Shown piece after piece: positions 10,441 to 21,990 of a stretch of 64,000 bases of DNA; position 1 is the first letter of the stretch, and every line of letters starts with the position of its first letter. The translations under genes and the position numbers were made by a program. This DNA comes from Haematococcus lacustris. Its lineage: Eukaryota; Chlorophyta; Chlorophyceae; Chlamydomonadales; Haematococcaceae. The notes under the pieces are model-generated. The model was not told the origin of the DNA. It saw nothing but the letters and a program-made list of their open reading frames with translations, and did no database searches. Where the stretch lies: positions 3,173,121-3,237,120 of the forward strand of contig JASKMD010000026.1 of the NCBI GenBank assembly GCA_030144725.1, in the 5' to 3' direction.

Positions 10441-10618
10441 TGCCGTGGTATGTGTTGTCCCTATCGCGGGCAGCGCGGGCCTCTCCGGAAGCCTTTCTAT
10501 TGCGCTCCGCTTCGGTGAGGTCTGGCTCCAGTGCCTCGTCGCGGTCCAAAATGTCATCGTCGGGGTCCTCCGGCACTGGCTTAGGCACGGTTCGTCTTTT
10601 TTTCTTGGCAGCAACCAA
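10441..10618 (-). CDS. orphan coding-like exon, charged protein segment
   Basis: The minus-strand frame reads KKKRRTVPKPVPEDPDDD, then DEALEPDLTEAERN and ARAARDRDN. Codon third positions are mostly G/C and there is a basic cluster, as in real exons. It is in the same frame as TSPO exon 1 with no stop between, but the join (10349-10440) contains low-quality sequence and a TATAAAAA word on the plus strand. There is no ATG in frame, so the segment starts either at an acceptor (TGCCAAG near 10605) or in an exon cut away by the neighbouring Fanzor copy. It may be a 5' exon of TSPO or the relic of another gene; no known domain recognised. Confidence 0.45.
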
Positions 10619-10725
10619 CCACAGTCAGCTCACCTGGCCAGCTGCTGCTGTTGCTGCCTCTGTTGCTGCTGCTGCCTGACCTTACACATGTGTGTCACTG
10701 TGTGCTGTACCATGTGTGGATGCAG

Positions 10726-11485
10726 GTCAAGAAGCAGGCACAGAAGCGGTGGCCGGACCGCATCCTGGCCCTGGCCCATGGGGCAGCTAGCTTCAGCGGC
10801 AGCGGCAGCATTGGCTGCAGGGGTGTCCCAGTCAGCCAGATGAGGAAAGAGGCAGTGCAACAATTCGGGGCAGGGCGTGTGGTGCTGGTGGATGAGTTCC
10901 GCACAAGCCGGGTCAGCTCAGCCTACAGCCACCCCATTGAGGCCTTGCCTGGGCAGCCGCCTGAGTCCTTCAGGTGAGAGGGTCAGTGGGGGAGGGCCAG
11001 GGTAGTGCTTGGAGGTGGTGGAGTCAAGGTGGCTGGGTAGGGTCAAGATTGGGAAGGTAAGGAAGTATCTTACAAATGTGCATTGCCCCATGTGTCCATG
11101 CAGGTGGCTGCGGCCAGTGTACAGCGAGGCGAAGCGTTCCCAAGTCAGGGGCTTGATGAGCTCAACAAGCTACAACATCAGGTAAGCAATGACCAGACAA
11201 TGCACATGTACATGGCTGCAACATATCCCACATGAGGTGACACATGACATGGCACATGGGGTGACTTCATGCACCTCCCACACCATGTGCAGGTTCTATG
11301 ACCGGGACGTGTCAGCCGCGCTAAACATCCGCCGCTGCGCAGTTGGCCCAGGGCCACGCCCCACTGAGCTGTGCTACTGGGATGGCCGCCCAGCCATGCC
11401 AAAGCCAGGCCGGCCAGGCCAAGAGTGGGTGTACCTGCCTGACAAGGCCCTGTTGCGCAAGTGGCGGCGCAAGTGGCAGCGATAG
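10726..11485 (+). pseudogene. Fanzor (eukaryotic TnpB-like nuclease), 5'-truncated copy A
   Basis: Fanzors are RNA-guided DNA endonucleases of eukaryotic transposons. Three exons survive: 10726-10973, 11104-11181, 11293-11485, with matching phases and a final TAG. They encode the C-terminal half: AASFSGSGSIGCRGVP, then VVLVDEFRTSRVSSAYSHP, then VRGLMSSTSYNIRFYDRD and DVSAALNIRR with the RuvC-III Asp. The Cys residues expected after DE-RTS (C-x2-C of the zinc ribbon) are Ser/Ala here. The N-terminal half with RuvC-I (DPG) is absent: upstream lies the orphan minus-strand exon and TSPO. No frameshift or stop within the remaining exons. A different subfamily from the copies at 52-63 kb. Confidence 0.88.
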
Positions 11486-11939
11486 CCAGCTGCAGCAAGA
11501 CAATCCAAGAAAACAAGATACCAAACCCCTCACAAAGGGGATGTGTGTGAGTGAGAGCTATAGAGTAGGGTAGAGCTCTTGCTAGTAGTAGCCTGGAGGC
11601 ACACACACCAGAAGGCTGAGCTGAAGTGGGCATTAGGCACACTGTCAGTAGCCTTTACAACAGCGATCTCGCAGCCTGTGTTTGATTACAACTCATGCTT
11701 TATTTTGGTGTTGCATGAGGGCTGTAGGGATTAAAACTTGTTAGTCTGTAAATGTTAAAGGCTGTGGATACCGGCTCGACTCCTTTAACAGCTACAAGCT
11801 CCACCCCGATGTCATGTTCCTCCCGAACATCCAATGCAGAGACAGAAGAGACATCCCATTGCGTGCAGCGTGTCTCATACTTGTCACATCTCCCGTCGTG
11901 TCTATTCTGTATGGTGTTGACACGTTCGCCCAGCGGGGG
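11486..11939. other. Fanzor 3' flank and intergenic spacer
   Basis: After the Fanzor stop I see no recognisable gene. An upstream in-frame extension of the next gene is open from 11814, but its composition before 11940 is not protein-like, so I take this as 5' untranslated or intergenic sequence. Confidence 0.4.
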
Positions 11940-13184
11940 ATGCTGTCAGCGTGCCAGCTGCGCACAGCCGGACTGCTGAGAAGTCAACTTCGACCTTTGC
12001 GCAGCTTTGCCGTGGCACGCAACACTAGTCAGATGTCACGCGATGCCAAGCGAATGAGAGCAGGCGTTGATCTGGAGGCCAGCACTGTTGGGCAGGCAGC
12101 AACAGCGGGCGACTACCGACCCATCGCACAAGTAGGGCAACGCGTCCACGGGCTTGCACAATAGATAAACATGCTGACAATAGCGTTCCGCGCTAACTTC
12201 CAGGGCTTGGTGGAATTCATCAACTATGCCTGGACTCCGTACCACGCTGTTGAAGAGGCTAGCAGAAGGCTCATGGCAGCTGGCTTCCAGCACTTGTCAG
12301 AGAAAGCAGAGTGGGCCATCAAGGTCTGCCTGCCCCTGTCCCTGCCACAGCCCTTGGGCCTGATATGCTATTGCGCCTCCAGTGCCTTGCACTGGCTGCA
12401 TTCCCTGCCACCGCCCTGACCCTTGCCGTGCAGCCTGGTGGCAAGTATTTTTTCACCCGCAACATGAGCACCATCTGTGCCTTTGCTGTGGGTCAGCAGT
12501 ACCAGCCAGGCAACGGCTTCTTCATGGTTGGGGCTCACACGGACAGCCCTTGCCTCAAGCTCAAGCCGGTGGGACGAGGGTTGGGTGAGGGCAGGGACTG
12601 AGACTGGAAAAGCAGCAGCAGTGACAGCAGCAGCAGTGACAGCAGCGGCAGCAGCGGCAGCAGCGGCAGCAGCGGCAGCAGCGGCAGCAGCGGCAGCAGC
12701 GGCAGCAGCGGCAGCAGCGGCAGCAGCGGCAGCAGCGGCAGCAGCGGCAGCAGCGGCAGCAGCGGCAGCAGCGGCAGCAGCGGCAGCAGCGGCAGCAGCG
12801 GCAGCAGCGGCAGCAGCGGCAGCAGCGGCAGCAGCGGCAGCAGCGGCAGCAGCGGCAGCAGCGGCAGCAGCGGCAGCAGCGGCAGCAGCGGCAGCAGCGG
12901 CAGCAGCGGCAGCAGCGGCAGCAGCGGCAGCAGCGGCAGCAGCGGCAGCAGCGGCGGCAGCAGCAGCAGTGGCGGCAGCAAAAGCAGCAGTGGCGGCAGC
13001 AGCAGCAGCGGCAGCAGTGACAGTGGTGACAGTCTGCAGGGCCGCTGCGCAGAGAGAGTGTGTCAGTGTTTGCATGGCATGGCATGCATGGCATGCATGG
13101 CATCATGGCAGGGGGGAGGGGGGAGACCCAGCTGGGGTGAGGCTTGGCTGAAGCATGGACAAGCAGACTGTTTCTGCCGCCATC

Positions 13185-13229
<45 letters not shown>

Positions 13230-16200
13230 AGGTGACCAAGTCAAACAAGAGCGGCTGGCTGGTAGTGAACGTAGAGGTAGGCGGCTAGCACTGCGGAGTC
13301 TAAGTCCATAACTCCCACCCGGCCCCTTGACAGCAAAACCCAGCATTGCCTCACAATTGAGACAGCACCTCCTCGCTGAATGAACACACAAAGCAACAGA
13401 AGCTGCCCACCCCACCATATCACACTCCCTTACCCACACATCACGCTCACCCACCATTTCCCTCCCCCTGCACACTCCCTCACCCACACATCACGCTCCT
13501 CACACACCCACACCCGTACCCACCTACACCCTGACACATCACTCTCCCTCACCCCTCCCTAGCCCCCAACCACTAGCTGGCTCCCTCCCTGACTGAGAGC
13601 ACACCCCTCCCTGAGCCCCTGGCAGCTGGGGTCGCTATAGGCCGGGCCCTGCCTCACAGAGAAAACACCTGGGCCCTGCATGCATGGACCCACCACTACC
13701 ACCACACCACTACCACCACACCTCCATCAGCACCGTCAGCATCAGCTCTTTGTACCACCATCATCAGCACCGGCCAGCCATCACCCCAGCCTCGGCAGAT
13801 GAGGCCATGCACATGGCCTGCCCTCACTGCCACACTAGGTGGTGTCCACCTGCTCCTCTCGCTGCTCCTGCTCTCGGCGTCATCATCATCAACTGCACAA
13901 ACTGAACATGAGCATGGTGTTGATGTGGTCTGGCGGCTGCAGACCTACGGCGGGGGCTTGTGGTGCACCTGGTTTGACAGGGACCTGGGCCTGGCGGGCA
14001 GGTGCGGGACAGGCAGGTGGTGGGCCGGCTGGGAGCACCAGGTAGGGGCCAAGGCAGCGGGTGCCGGCAGCATGGCAGGAGCGTTGAGGGCAAGGTGCCA
14101 GCAGCAATGGGGGAGTGCACAGGCCTGGACTCGGCCCCAGCCCATGGTGACCGTGTCGTATGACACGGCCCCTCACCCTCATCCCCACGTCCCACGCTAC
14201 TCGTCCCTGCCGTGTGCCCCTGCCGTGTGACCCGGCCCCATACCCACGGTGACTGCCATGACCCCCACCCTTTCCTCATCCCCAGCCGCTTCTGTGATTA
14301 AAGGGGCAGGACCCCTCACCCTCATCCCCACGTCCCACGTTCCTCGTCCTCGTCCCCATCCACTTCTTCCATGTGGGCAAGCACCAGGCCGCCAGTATAC
14401 CTCCCTGCTCCCTCCTCTGCCCCTGCCCCTTGCCCTACAGGGTGCTGGTCAAAGCAGGGGAGGCGCCAGGCAGCCCCATCACCCAGCACCTTGTAAAGAT
14501 TGACAAGCCAATCATGCGCATCCCCATGCTGGCCATCCACTTGCAAGTGAGCAAGGCAGGGGTTTCAGAGGGGAGGGAGGAGTAAGGTGTGGAAAGGATG
14601 GGTAAAAGAGTGATAGCCAAGTAAGAGGAGTGATCGTGAGGGGTGACAGCTGCAGGCCAGGGGTCAGGCTGTCAGCGCAGAAACTGCTTGCTGCAGCCTC
14701 CTCCCACTACACAGCAACAACAGTCTCTCACACCTGGTCATTGTGACGCCATGTGTGAGTACAAGTGTGACATGGTGGCCATGGGTGACCGCAGCGTGAC
14801 ATTCACACTGCTGGATTCAAGCCCAACCTCCAAACCAACTTCGCCCCAGTGCTGGCAACGTCTGTGAAGGCTGCCCTTGGCCTGGCCTCCCCACCTCCTT
14901 CCGCTGACTCCACTGCCACTTGGCAGCAGGGGGAAGCAGGGGGGACAGCAGCAGCAGCTGAGGCAGGGGGGGCTAAGAGTGGCCAGGCGGCAAAGCACCA
15001 TGCGCTGCTCATGGAGTTGCTGGCCAGGCAATTGGGAGTAAAGGTGAGCTGAGACAGCGCCAGCAACGCCTGCAGCAGCAGCGCCAGCAGCGACACCAGC
15101 AGCGGCAGCAGCAGCGCCAGCAGCAGCGCCAGCAGCAGCGCCAGCCAGCAACGCCTGCAGCAGCAGCGCCAGCAGCGACACCAGCAGCGGCAGCAGCAGC
15201 GCCAGCAGCAGCGCCAGCAGCAGCGCCAGCAGAGGGAGCAGCAGCAGCAGAGGGAGCAGCAGCAGCAGAGGCGGCAGTGCCAGTGCCGAACCTACCAGCC
15301 CTACCATCCCCACCACCACCACCACCACCACCACCTGCAGCTGCATCAGCACCCTGTTCCACCTTGTAGTACCACACGCGCCCCACACACCAACATGTCG
15401 GTGGCTGCTGTGATTGCTCATTGCTCACCTGCAGCCCATGCAGCAGTAAAGCAAGAAGACATGACTCTACACCCCTCCCCCTGCTGACTGCTGAACCTGG
15501 CCCAGGCTGACTCAATCATCGATTTTGAGCTGCATGTGTGTGACGTCCAGCCTGCTGTCATTGGGGGGTGCCAGGACGAGTTTGTGTTCGCAGGCAAGAC
15601 GCTGATTGCCTCCCCTTCCTCCACCCTCCCTCCTCCCCCCGCCCACCTGCCCGCCTGCCTGCCCGCCTGCCCTCTGCTGCCCTGTTGCCCCTGCTCTGAG
15701 CTCCTGTCGCCCCGCCTCTGGCTGTTCAACTAAGGCCCTGCCATTGCCACACACAGGCCGCCTGGATAACCTGGCCATGAGCTATGTGGCTCTGCAGGTC
15801 CGTAGCGCTGTCATGGCTGGGGGCTAGTGGCCCTGATAGCATAGGGCGAGGGGGGCCAATGAAGGCAAGGGAAGGCCAGGGAGGGTCAGGGGCAGGAAGG
15901 GGCAGGAAGAGGCAGGGCAGGGAAAGGGAAAGGGGAGGGAAAGGGTTTCCGTGGGTAGGTTCAGCTCTTCCTTCCCCCTGTACCCCACAAGGCTATCTGT
16001 ACGGTTACCAGGGCCATGCAGGCTGAGGGAGCCCTGCTGCGCAACTGCTCAACTGCCTAGCTGCCCTGCTGCTTGCAGTCCCTCCTGGACAGCTGTGCTG
16101 ATGCAGACGCCCTGGCCCAGGAAACGGGAGTGCGGGCTGTAGCCTTGTTTGACCACGAAGAGGTCGGCTCAGACTCAGCACAGGTCAGGCTGGGATGCCT

Positions 16201-19200
16201 ACCCCCACTCGCCCTCGCCCCCGCCCTTGTTTTCGCCCTCGTTTTCGCCCTTGCCTCTGCCTTCGCCCTCCACCGCGACCTTCACCCTCGACCTTCGCCC
16301 TCGTCCTCTGCCCTCGCCTTCCTTGCCCCTCCCCTCCCCCTCCCCGGGCCTACCCACCTGCACCTGCCACACCCCTTCCCTGCGTGTTGCCCGCACTGTG
16401 CAGGGCGCAGGGGGGCCGCTCATGCGTGACACCATCACCCGGGTGGCTGCAGCGCTCTCTGCTGGCCAGGAGGGGGCGGTAGAGCGGGCCATGCGCGCCT
16501 CCTTCCTGGTAAGACAGACAGATCTACACAAGGCCAGTGCGAGGCCAGAGCACTGAGGCAGTGCTGGGGAGGCAGGGCGGCCCTGCTGATCTTTCGGCTG
16601 CCCTCCTCAAACCTCGCCAACTGCATGCCACGCTCTCTTTCATTAACATCATCACATGGCAGACACCGGCCCTGCCCAGCCGGTCAGGGTGCTAGGCAAA
16701 GTGTGCGAGTCAGGCTGTGTCTTCAACATGTCAGCCAGGCCCTCACCGAGTTTCTTTGGTTTTCCTTGTAGTTCTATTGTTATTGTTAATGTTATTATTG
16801 TTATTATTGTTGCCGATTATTACTATTACCGCGTATTAAATACCGATTATTATTACCGATACCGATACGTATTTCTTGTATTTCTTGTATACCTTCGATT
16901 CGCGGCCACGAAATAACGCGTTATCGGTGCTGCGATGAACCGCTTCGTGGTCCGTGGCATCAGTGCCGATGACGCAGCCGACAATTTGCTACGCCAGGTT
17001 GACCAACACGATGAAATGCTCCATCAAAGGGCTCTCAATCGTGAATATGGCCAGGCATGGTCGTTCCCATGGAGGACTGCCCCTTGCTTACAGAGCAGGT
17101 GGCTGGGATGTTCAGTCCATGACAGCCGTTGAGCTGATGGTGGCAGCTCAGCAGTGGTCTGCCATTACAAGAGCCATGCCAACAGCCAAGCCTTTAGTCA
17201 AGCCAGCTGTAGCAACGGCAGATGGCCCTACCCATTCGCAAACGGGGCAGCCATTGCGCTCCAAAAATAAGCCTAAGCCAGCCCCAACAGGACAAGCCAC
17301 GCCCACTCCCACACGCAAGCAGGCACGTTTGGTGTGCAACACTAGCAGCAGCGCCAACAGCAGCAGCGCTAACACAAGCAGCGCTAGCTAAAGCAGCGGC
17401 GACAATGGCAGCAACGATGATGGCAGTGCCACAGCGAGGGGTGGGTAGTTAGCAAGTTAGCAGCTGGGGTGGCTGGCTTCAAGAAGTCAGCTGTTGGGGT
17501 GGTTGGCCAGGCAGGGCAGCAGCCAGGGTGGCTAGTTGGAGCAGGTCAGCATCTGGGGTGACTGGCCAAGCCGGGGCAACAGCTCGGGTGGCTGGCCGCA
17601 CCAAGTCACCTACTGGGGTCTTTGCCTTGGCCAAAGCTGCGGCATGGGTGACTGCTAGGGCACGGCAAGTTTGAGTGTTCAGAGGAAGATGCAGAGATAT
17701 GCCGGCACTGCAAGCAGCCACAGGAGCACCATGACTTTATGGGGGAGGTTCAGTGCCCTATCTAGTGCAAAGTCAGGACTTGGTGACTTGGTGCACGGTG
17801 ACACTATCCTTGCATAGTGGCTTTGACTTGGTGACCGGGAAGCTTGACATGGTGACCTGTGCAAATCCGCGAATCAAAATAGATAGTACGGTATAGTTTT
17901 CTTATTATTGCTATTACTATTATCATCATTATCATTATTATCTTCATTACCACTACTATTGTTATAGCCCTTGTTGAAGAGTCTAGCCTAGTCTAGTCAT
18001 GTCAGGCAACCTCCTAGCAGGTTTGCAGGTTTGGCTTTACCAGCAGTGTGAAACTCACCCCTCTTAACTGTGTGCTTTAAGTAGAGGGTTCCACTGTCGT
18101 GTTCTGAAGAGTGCTCTTGAGTGCTCCTGTGCTCTTGAAGAGCCTCACTCGCTTCGCTAAACGGAAGACACCCCCGCCCCCCTGCTCCACCCTGCCCCTC
18201 CCCTGCTGTGCACTCCATCAAGCAGCAGTGCCCCCACCCCACCCACCCCCTGCTGTGCACTCCTTCAGGCAGTGGTGACTCCCCCTCCCTTGCTTTCCCC
18301 TGCCCCCCTGCAATCCATCAAGCAGCGGTGGGCCCCTCCCCCCCTGCCCCCCCTGGTGCTGCCCCCCCTAGGTGTCTGCTGACATGGCGCATGCACTGCA
18401 CCCGCTGTACCCTGAGAAGCATGACCCGGACCACCAGCCCCACCTCCACCAGGGGCTGGTGCTGAAGCACAACGCCAACCAGCGCTACGCCACTAACGGG
18501 GTCTCGGCAGCGCTCTTCAGGGAGGTGGGTCAGGGCTGGGGCGCCGCGAGGCAGCGATAGGGGCAGGGGCGGGTGGAGGGGGAGGGGGAGGGCGTGGTGC
18601 AGGCTGGGGCAGGTGCAGGCAAGGGCAGCGACATGGGCAGGGGAGGGTGAGAGGGTGCAGCTCAGCCTAGGGGTGAACCTGTCGCTGAGGTCATAGCTCT
18701 GGTGGGGTGTACCTCCATGGGCATTGCCACATGGACGCATGGGTCCGGGGCCTGTTGGCCAAGTGGTTGTTCAGGGCTGATGCTGGCACACAACGGATGC
18801 TGGGTGGCTTATGCTTGGGCCAGCTGTCTGATGCATGAGACAGGTTCCCCGGCCAGAGCCAGCTGGCAGGTCACTTTTGTCTAGGCCTGGCAGGGGTCGT
18901 ACGGGTGCACGGGACAGTAGGAGCCGGGGCGAAGTGCTGAGGCTGTGTGCAGCAAAGGTCAGAGGTCGAGTGGCAGGGCAGGGGCTCGGCGAGGGCCAGG
19001 GGCTGCGGCCAGGGCCCAGTGGTGGGTCAGCGAGGTGGCGCAGTGCTGGGGCAGGGGTGCTGGGACAGGGGCAGGGGTGCGTGGAGGGGGAGGGGGAGGA
19101 CGCAGGGGTCAGGGCCTGGGCCCAGGGGCTGGGGCCAGTGCTGGTGCAACGGTGCTGTGTGTTGCGTGTCTGGGCAGGTGGGGCGGCGCCACGGCATCCC

Positions 19201-20877
19201 CTGCCAGGAGTTCAGCGTGCGCAACGACATGCCCTGCGGCTCCACCATTGGCCCAATCCTGGCGTCAAGCCTGGGGTGCAGGTGCGAGAGGGGAGGGGAG
19301 GGGAGGGGAGGGGAGGGGAGGGGAGGGGAGGGGAGGGGAGGGGAGGGGAGGGGAGGGGAGGGGAGGGGAGGGGAGGGGGAGGGGGAGGGGGAGGGGGAGG
19401 GGGAGGGGGAGGGGGAGGGGGAGGGGGAGGGGGAGGGGGAGGGGGAGGGGGAGGGGGAGGGGGAGGGGGAGGGGGAGGGGGAGGGGGAGGGGGAGGGGGG
19501 AGGGGGAGGGGGAGGGGGAGGGGGAGGGGGAGGGGGCACCTGCTTGCTCCCCGCACCTTCCTGCTCCCTGCAGCAGGTGCTCAGCTTCTCTCATACACCA
19601 GCCTCGTTCTCACAGTGGTCACCCTGGAGTCACACTTTTGGGTTCTTGGTGCCTGGTGTGCTGCAGGACTGTGGATGTGGGCATTCCCCAGCTGGCCATG
19701 CACAGCATCCGGGAGATGTGTGGGACTGATGACGTGGGCATCGCCTACCGCCACTTCCTGGCGTTTTGGCAGGTGAGGCTGTCTGCCACCCAGATGGCAG
19801 GCAAGCTGTCTTTCTGTTGTTCAGTTGTTCAGTCACGTTACCAAGGTTGCCTAACGAGGCACGCCATGTCATCATGGCAATGCCCATGACGCAGCCAGGA
19901 CCTGGTCAGTGTCTGGGCTCCGTGCACAGGACATAGGGTCCAGGGTGGCGGGGCAAACCAGTGGCTTTGCTTTCAATTGCCCTCATGCCGGGTTCATAGC
20001 GCAAAGTGGCATGGCCCAAACCTAGACTGCCACGATCACCGCATGGCCCTATTGGGCCCCATAGCGCACGTAAGTCAAAGCCAAGCAAGCAGCAGGCAGT
20101 CATCAAGGGCGGTAGCGCCCACACAAGGCAGTGTCGTCCAGCCATTGTGAGTGGCACGCTTGCATAGGAATGTGTTTCAGAGACTCTCTCTCTTTCTCTC
20201 TCCACAACTGCTTGCTGCTGAAGACACAAATGCACACATTCAGGTGGCCTTCCTGCAACCCGTTGTGGGTGTGATGTTTGAGGTATGCCATGGCTGAGAC
20301 CATGCGCTGCTCCTCCACTGAGCCTGGTGCCATGACCAGTGCGAGCTCAGCCCACTTGAAGTACTCTGACATGCCTGCCTTTGTGATGGGTTGGCCAGCA
20401 AGGCGGCGCCACAGCTTGGTGGTCTGCCCAGCTGGGTTGGCAGCTGCTGAGCTGAGCTCCGCATGGTGCCCAACACCCTGGAGCCTGTTGTGCTGGACTG
20501 TGAGGTCTGCGTTGTGAGCACCACTGGCACTACCTGTGGAACCTTTCTCCTCTGCTTTCTCCCTACACCCACCACACTTACTTGTGCTGTGCTGACTCCT
20601 CCTGGCCCCCTCTGTACCCACCACACCTAAACAAGCCATGCATGTGCATGCATCCCTGGCATGTGGTATTTCCCTACTGCTTGCATGACCCGTGCTGCTG
20701 ACCCATGCTTGCGCCGTGAGCATGGCCTGATGCGTGCAAGCTGTGCAGGACTTTTCTCGCCTGGATGCAACCTTGGACGTGGACAGCCTGCCTCCCGCCC
20801 ATCTGCTGGGCACCATCGACGACACCGCCTGCCACCATGTGCACGCACCCAAGGCGCCGCTGATCAACATGGGCTGA
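11940..20877 (+). CDS. DNPEP: aspartyl aminopeptidase (M18 metallopeptidase), fifteen exons
   Basis: Zinc aminopeptidase that removes N-terminal Asp/Glu. Exons: 11940-12131, 12204-12323, 12434-12568, 13232-13276, 13943-14001, 14441-14546, 14795-15043, 15506-15593, 15757-15797, 16079-16183, 16404-16508, 18372-18524, 19178-19281, 19667-19772, 20749-20877. Phases agree throughout; 578 aa, ending [10 protein letters not shown]. Family landmarks in order: [33 protein letters not shown] (metal His), [33 protein letters not shown] (metal Asp), [14 protein letters not shown] (catalytic/metal Glu pair), [16 protein letters not shown], and [16 protein letters not shown]. Longer than typical (about 470-510 aa) because of a 64-aa first exon (Arg/Ser/Leu-rich, [20 protein letters not shown], possibly an organelle presequence) and a low-complexity loop in exon 7. 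Intron 8 uses a GC donor (15594). Confidence 0.95.
12640..13020. repeat. 9-bp AGCGGCAGC repeat in M18 gene intron 3
   Basis: Around forty copies of the 9-bp unit AGCGGCAGC, degenerating at the right end into GTGGCGGCAGCA. All frames open, giving poly-Ala and similar artefacts on either strand. Confidence 0.95.
13185..13229. repeat. CTG run at the intron 3 acceptor
   Basis: About fifteen CTG triplets run directly into the TAG acceptor of exon 4 (exon starts 13232), so the repeat stands where the polypyrimidine tract should be. Confidence 0.9.
15056..15290. repeat. imperfect CAG repeat with internal duplication, intron 7
   Basis: CAGCAGCGCCAGCAG words; a segment of about 80 bp beginning CCAGCAACGCCTGCAGCAG at 15060 recurs at about 15150. 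A CAC run follows at 15312-15333. Confidence 0.85.
16785..16890. repeat. AT-rich TTATTATTG simple repeat, left flank in intron 11
   Basis: TTATTATTGTTATTATTG and ATTACCGAT words give a sharply AT-rich patch in a GC-rich intron. Confidence 0.75.
16920..17450 (+). other. unrecognised ORF-like segment inside intron 11
   Basis: An ATG at 16935 opens a frame reading [20 protein letters not shown] and on to [12 protein letters not shown]. The frame breaks near 17060 and resumes in the next frame ([20 protein letters not shown], then a Pro/Thr/Lys-rich and Ser/Asn-rich tail to 17391). This looks like a decayed gene or element insert: it sits between two AT-rich patches in the longest intron (1863 bp) of the aminopeptidase gene. 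I do not recognise the protein. Confidence 0.4.
17450..17680. repeat. degenerate 30-40-bp GCTGGGGTGGCTGGC repeat
   Basis: GGGGTGGCTGGC, GGGGTGGTTGGCC, AGGGTGGCTAG, GGGGTGACTGGCC and CGGGTGGCTGGCC recur every 30-40 bp. Confidence 0.65.
17885..17970. repeat. AT-rich TTATTATTG simple repeat, right flank in intron 11
   Basis: CTTATTATTGCTATTACTAT and TCATCATTATCATTATTATC mirror the left patch in the same orientation, enclosing about 1 kb of unrelated sequence. Confidence 0.75.
19287..19538. repeat. polypurine GGGGA then GGGGGA array, intron 13
   Basis: GGGGA pentamers to about 19377, then GGGGGA hexamers to 19538: 250 bp of pure purine on the transcribed-sense strand, between exons 13 and 14 of the aminopeptidase. 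It can form quadruplexes or a triplex; the proline-rich frames on the minus strand are artefacts. Confidence 0.96.
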
Positions 20878-21990
20878 GGAGGCACAGCCAGTCCATCAGG
20901 CAGCCCAGGCGAGCTGGGCTGGCCGAGCAGCACCCAGGGCACCCACCAAGACACCACCTTCGTCAACTGCTGCAAGGCTCTGCGCGAAGTTCGAGGTTTT
21001 TCGTAGGAAAGTTGCAGACCTCTAAATACTGGCTGCTTTGCACCTTTTTAGAGCGCTGTTTTTGCGAGGCCCAGGCTGTGCATGGTACGGATGCCTCAAA
21101 CTGGTCAGTGGTAGTGGGTTAGGGGGTGGGCTACGATGAGGGATAGGCTGTTGTCCTTGCTCGGTTGCTAGCAGGGCGCCCTACGGACTGTGGCTCATAT
21201 GGGCGTCCTGTGCAAGCCCTGACCCACAACAGGGTTATATGGCCGTGGCTCACAGCGGCTTGAACAGGCTGTTGCAAGAGCCTCCAAGCCAGAGATCAAG
21301 GTTTGAAGTGCCTAAGCCGCACTGCCGGTCAATCTACTTGAATAGAAATCAACTCAATGCCCAATCCCAATGCCTGATGGTTCGTGTGGTGAATAGCGGC
21401 CTTGAAGCGTCAAATAGCGATAAATGTGCAGCCCGCCAGACCCACTCCGCAAGACTTCTCATGCTGCAGGCGGTGTGGGAGGACCATCGTAAGATAAGTT
21501 ATCAGGCGACATAGCAGCGAGCGCGTCGGGCGGTGAGGGCCACACAATGCCCTCTCAGCCCCCTTACTGCCCTCCCACCCCCACGACCCCCTCCCACCCC
21601 TACATGCGGCAAAATACCCGGGGCGGGGCGGGGCGGGGAATTACCAATTCCTCAGCAAGTCATATGATCGGCCGCGCCCTACTGTGCCCTCGGCTGCAAC
21701 GACTAGTGGGGAGTGGTAGGGTGGGTAGCAGTAGGGTGCTTGGCAGGGGTGGTTTGGTAAGGGTAGGGTCCTGGGCAAGGGTGGTTGGGTAGGGGTAAGG
21801 TCATGAGCAAGGGAAGGGTTGGGTACTGGTAGGTTCTGGGCAAAGGAAGGGATGGGAACTGGAGCAGAGTCCATGCTATAGATATGCATGCAAGTCCCAC
21901 ATGGCACTGCGGTACCACACGCGCCTTTCCCATCCTTATTGCCCACTCCTGATATTGCTCTATGAGACAGATGGACCTGGCTCAATCAAA
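20878..21990. other. spacer between the aminopeptidase and the LINE scrap
   Basis: No gene recognised. A short GGGCG run (21621-21637) and a GGTAGGGT/GGTTGGGT-rich stretch (21700-21860) are the only structure I see. Confidence 0.45.

Noticed and set aside
12368..13151. Poly-Ala and LLPLLP frames on both strands
   Set aside because: Translations of the 9-bp repeat inside intron 3 of the aminopeptidase; the flanking splice sites exclude it.
20103..20975. 290-codon minus-strand frame
   Set aside because: Antisense to the last intron and last exon of the aminopeptidase; no recognisable motif.
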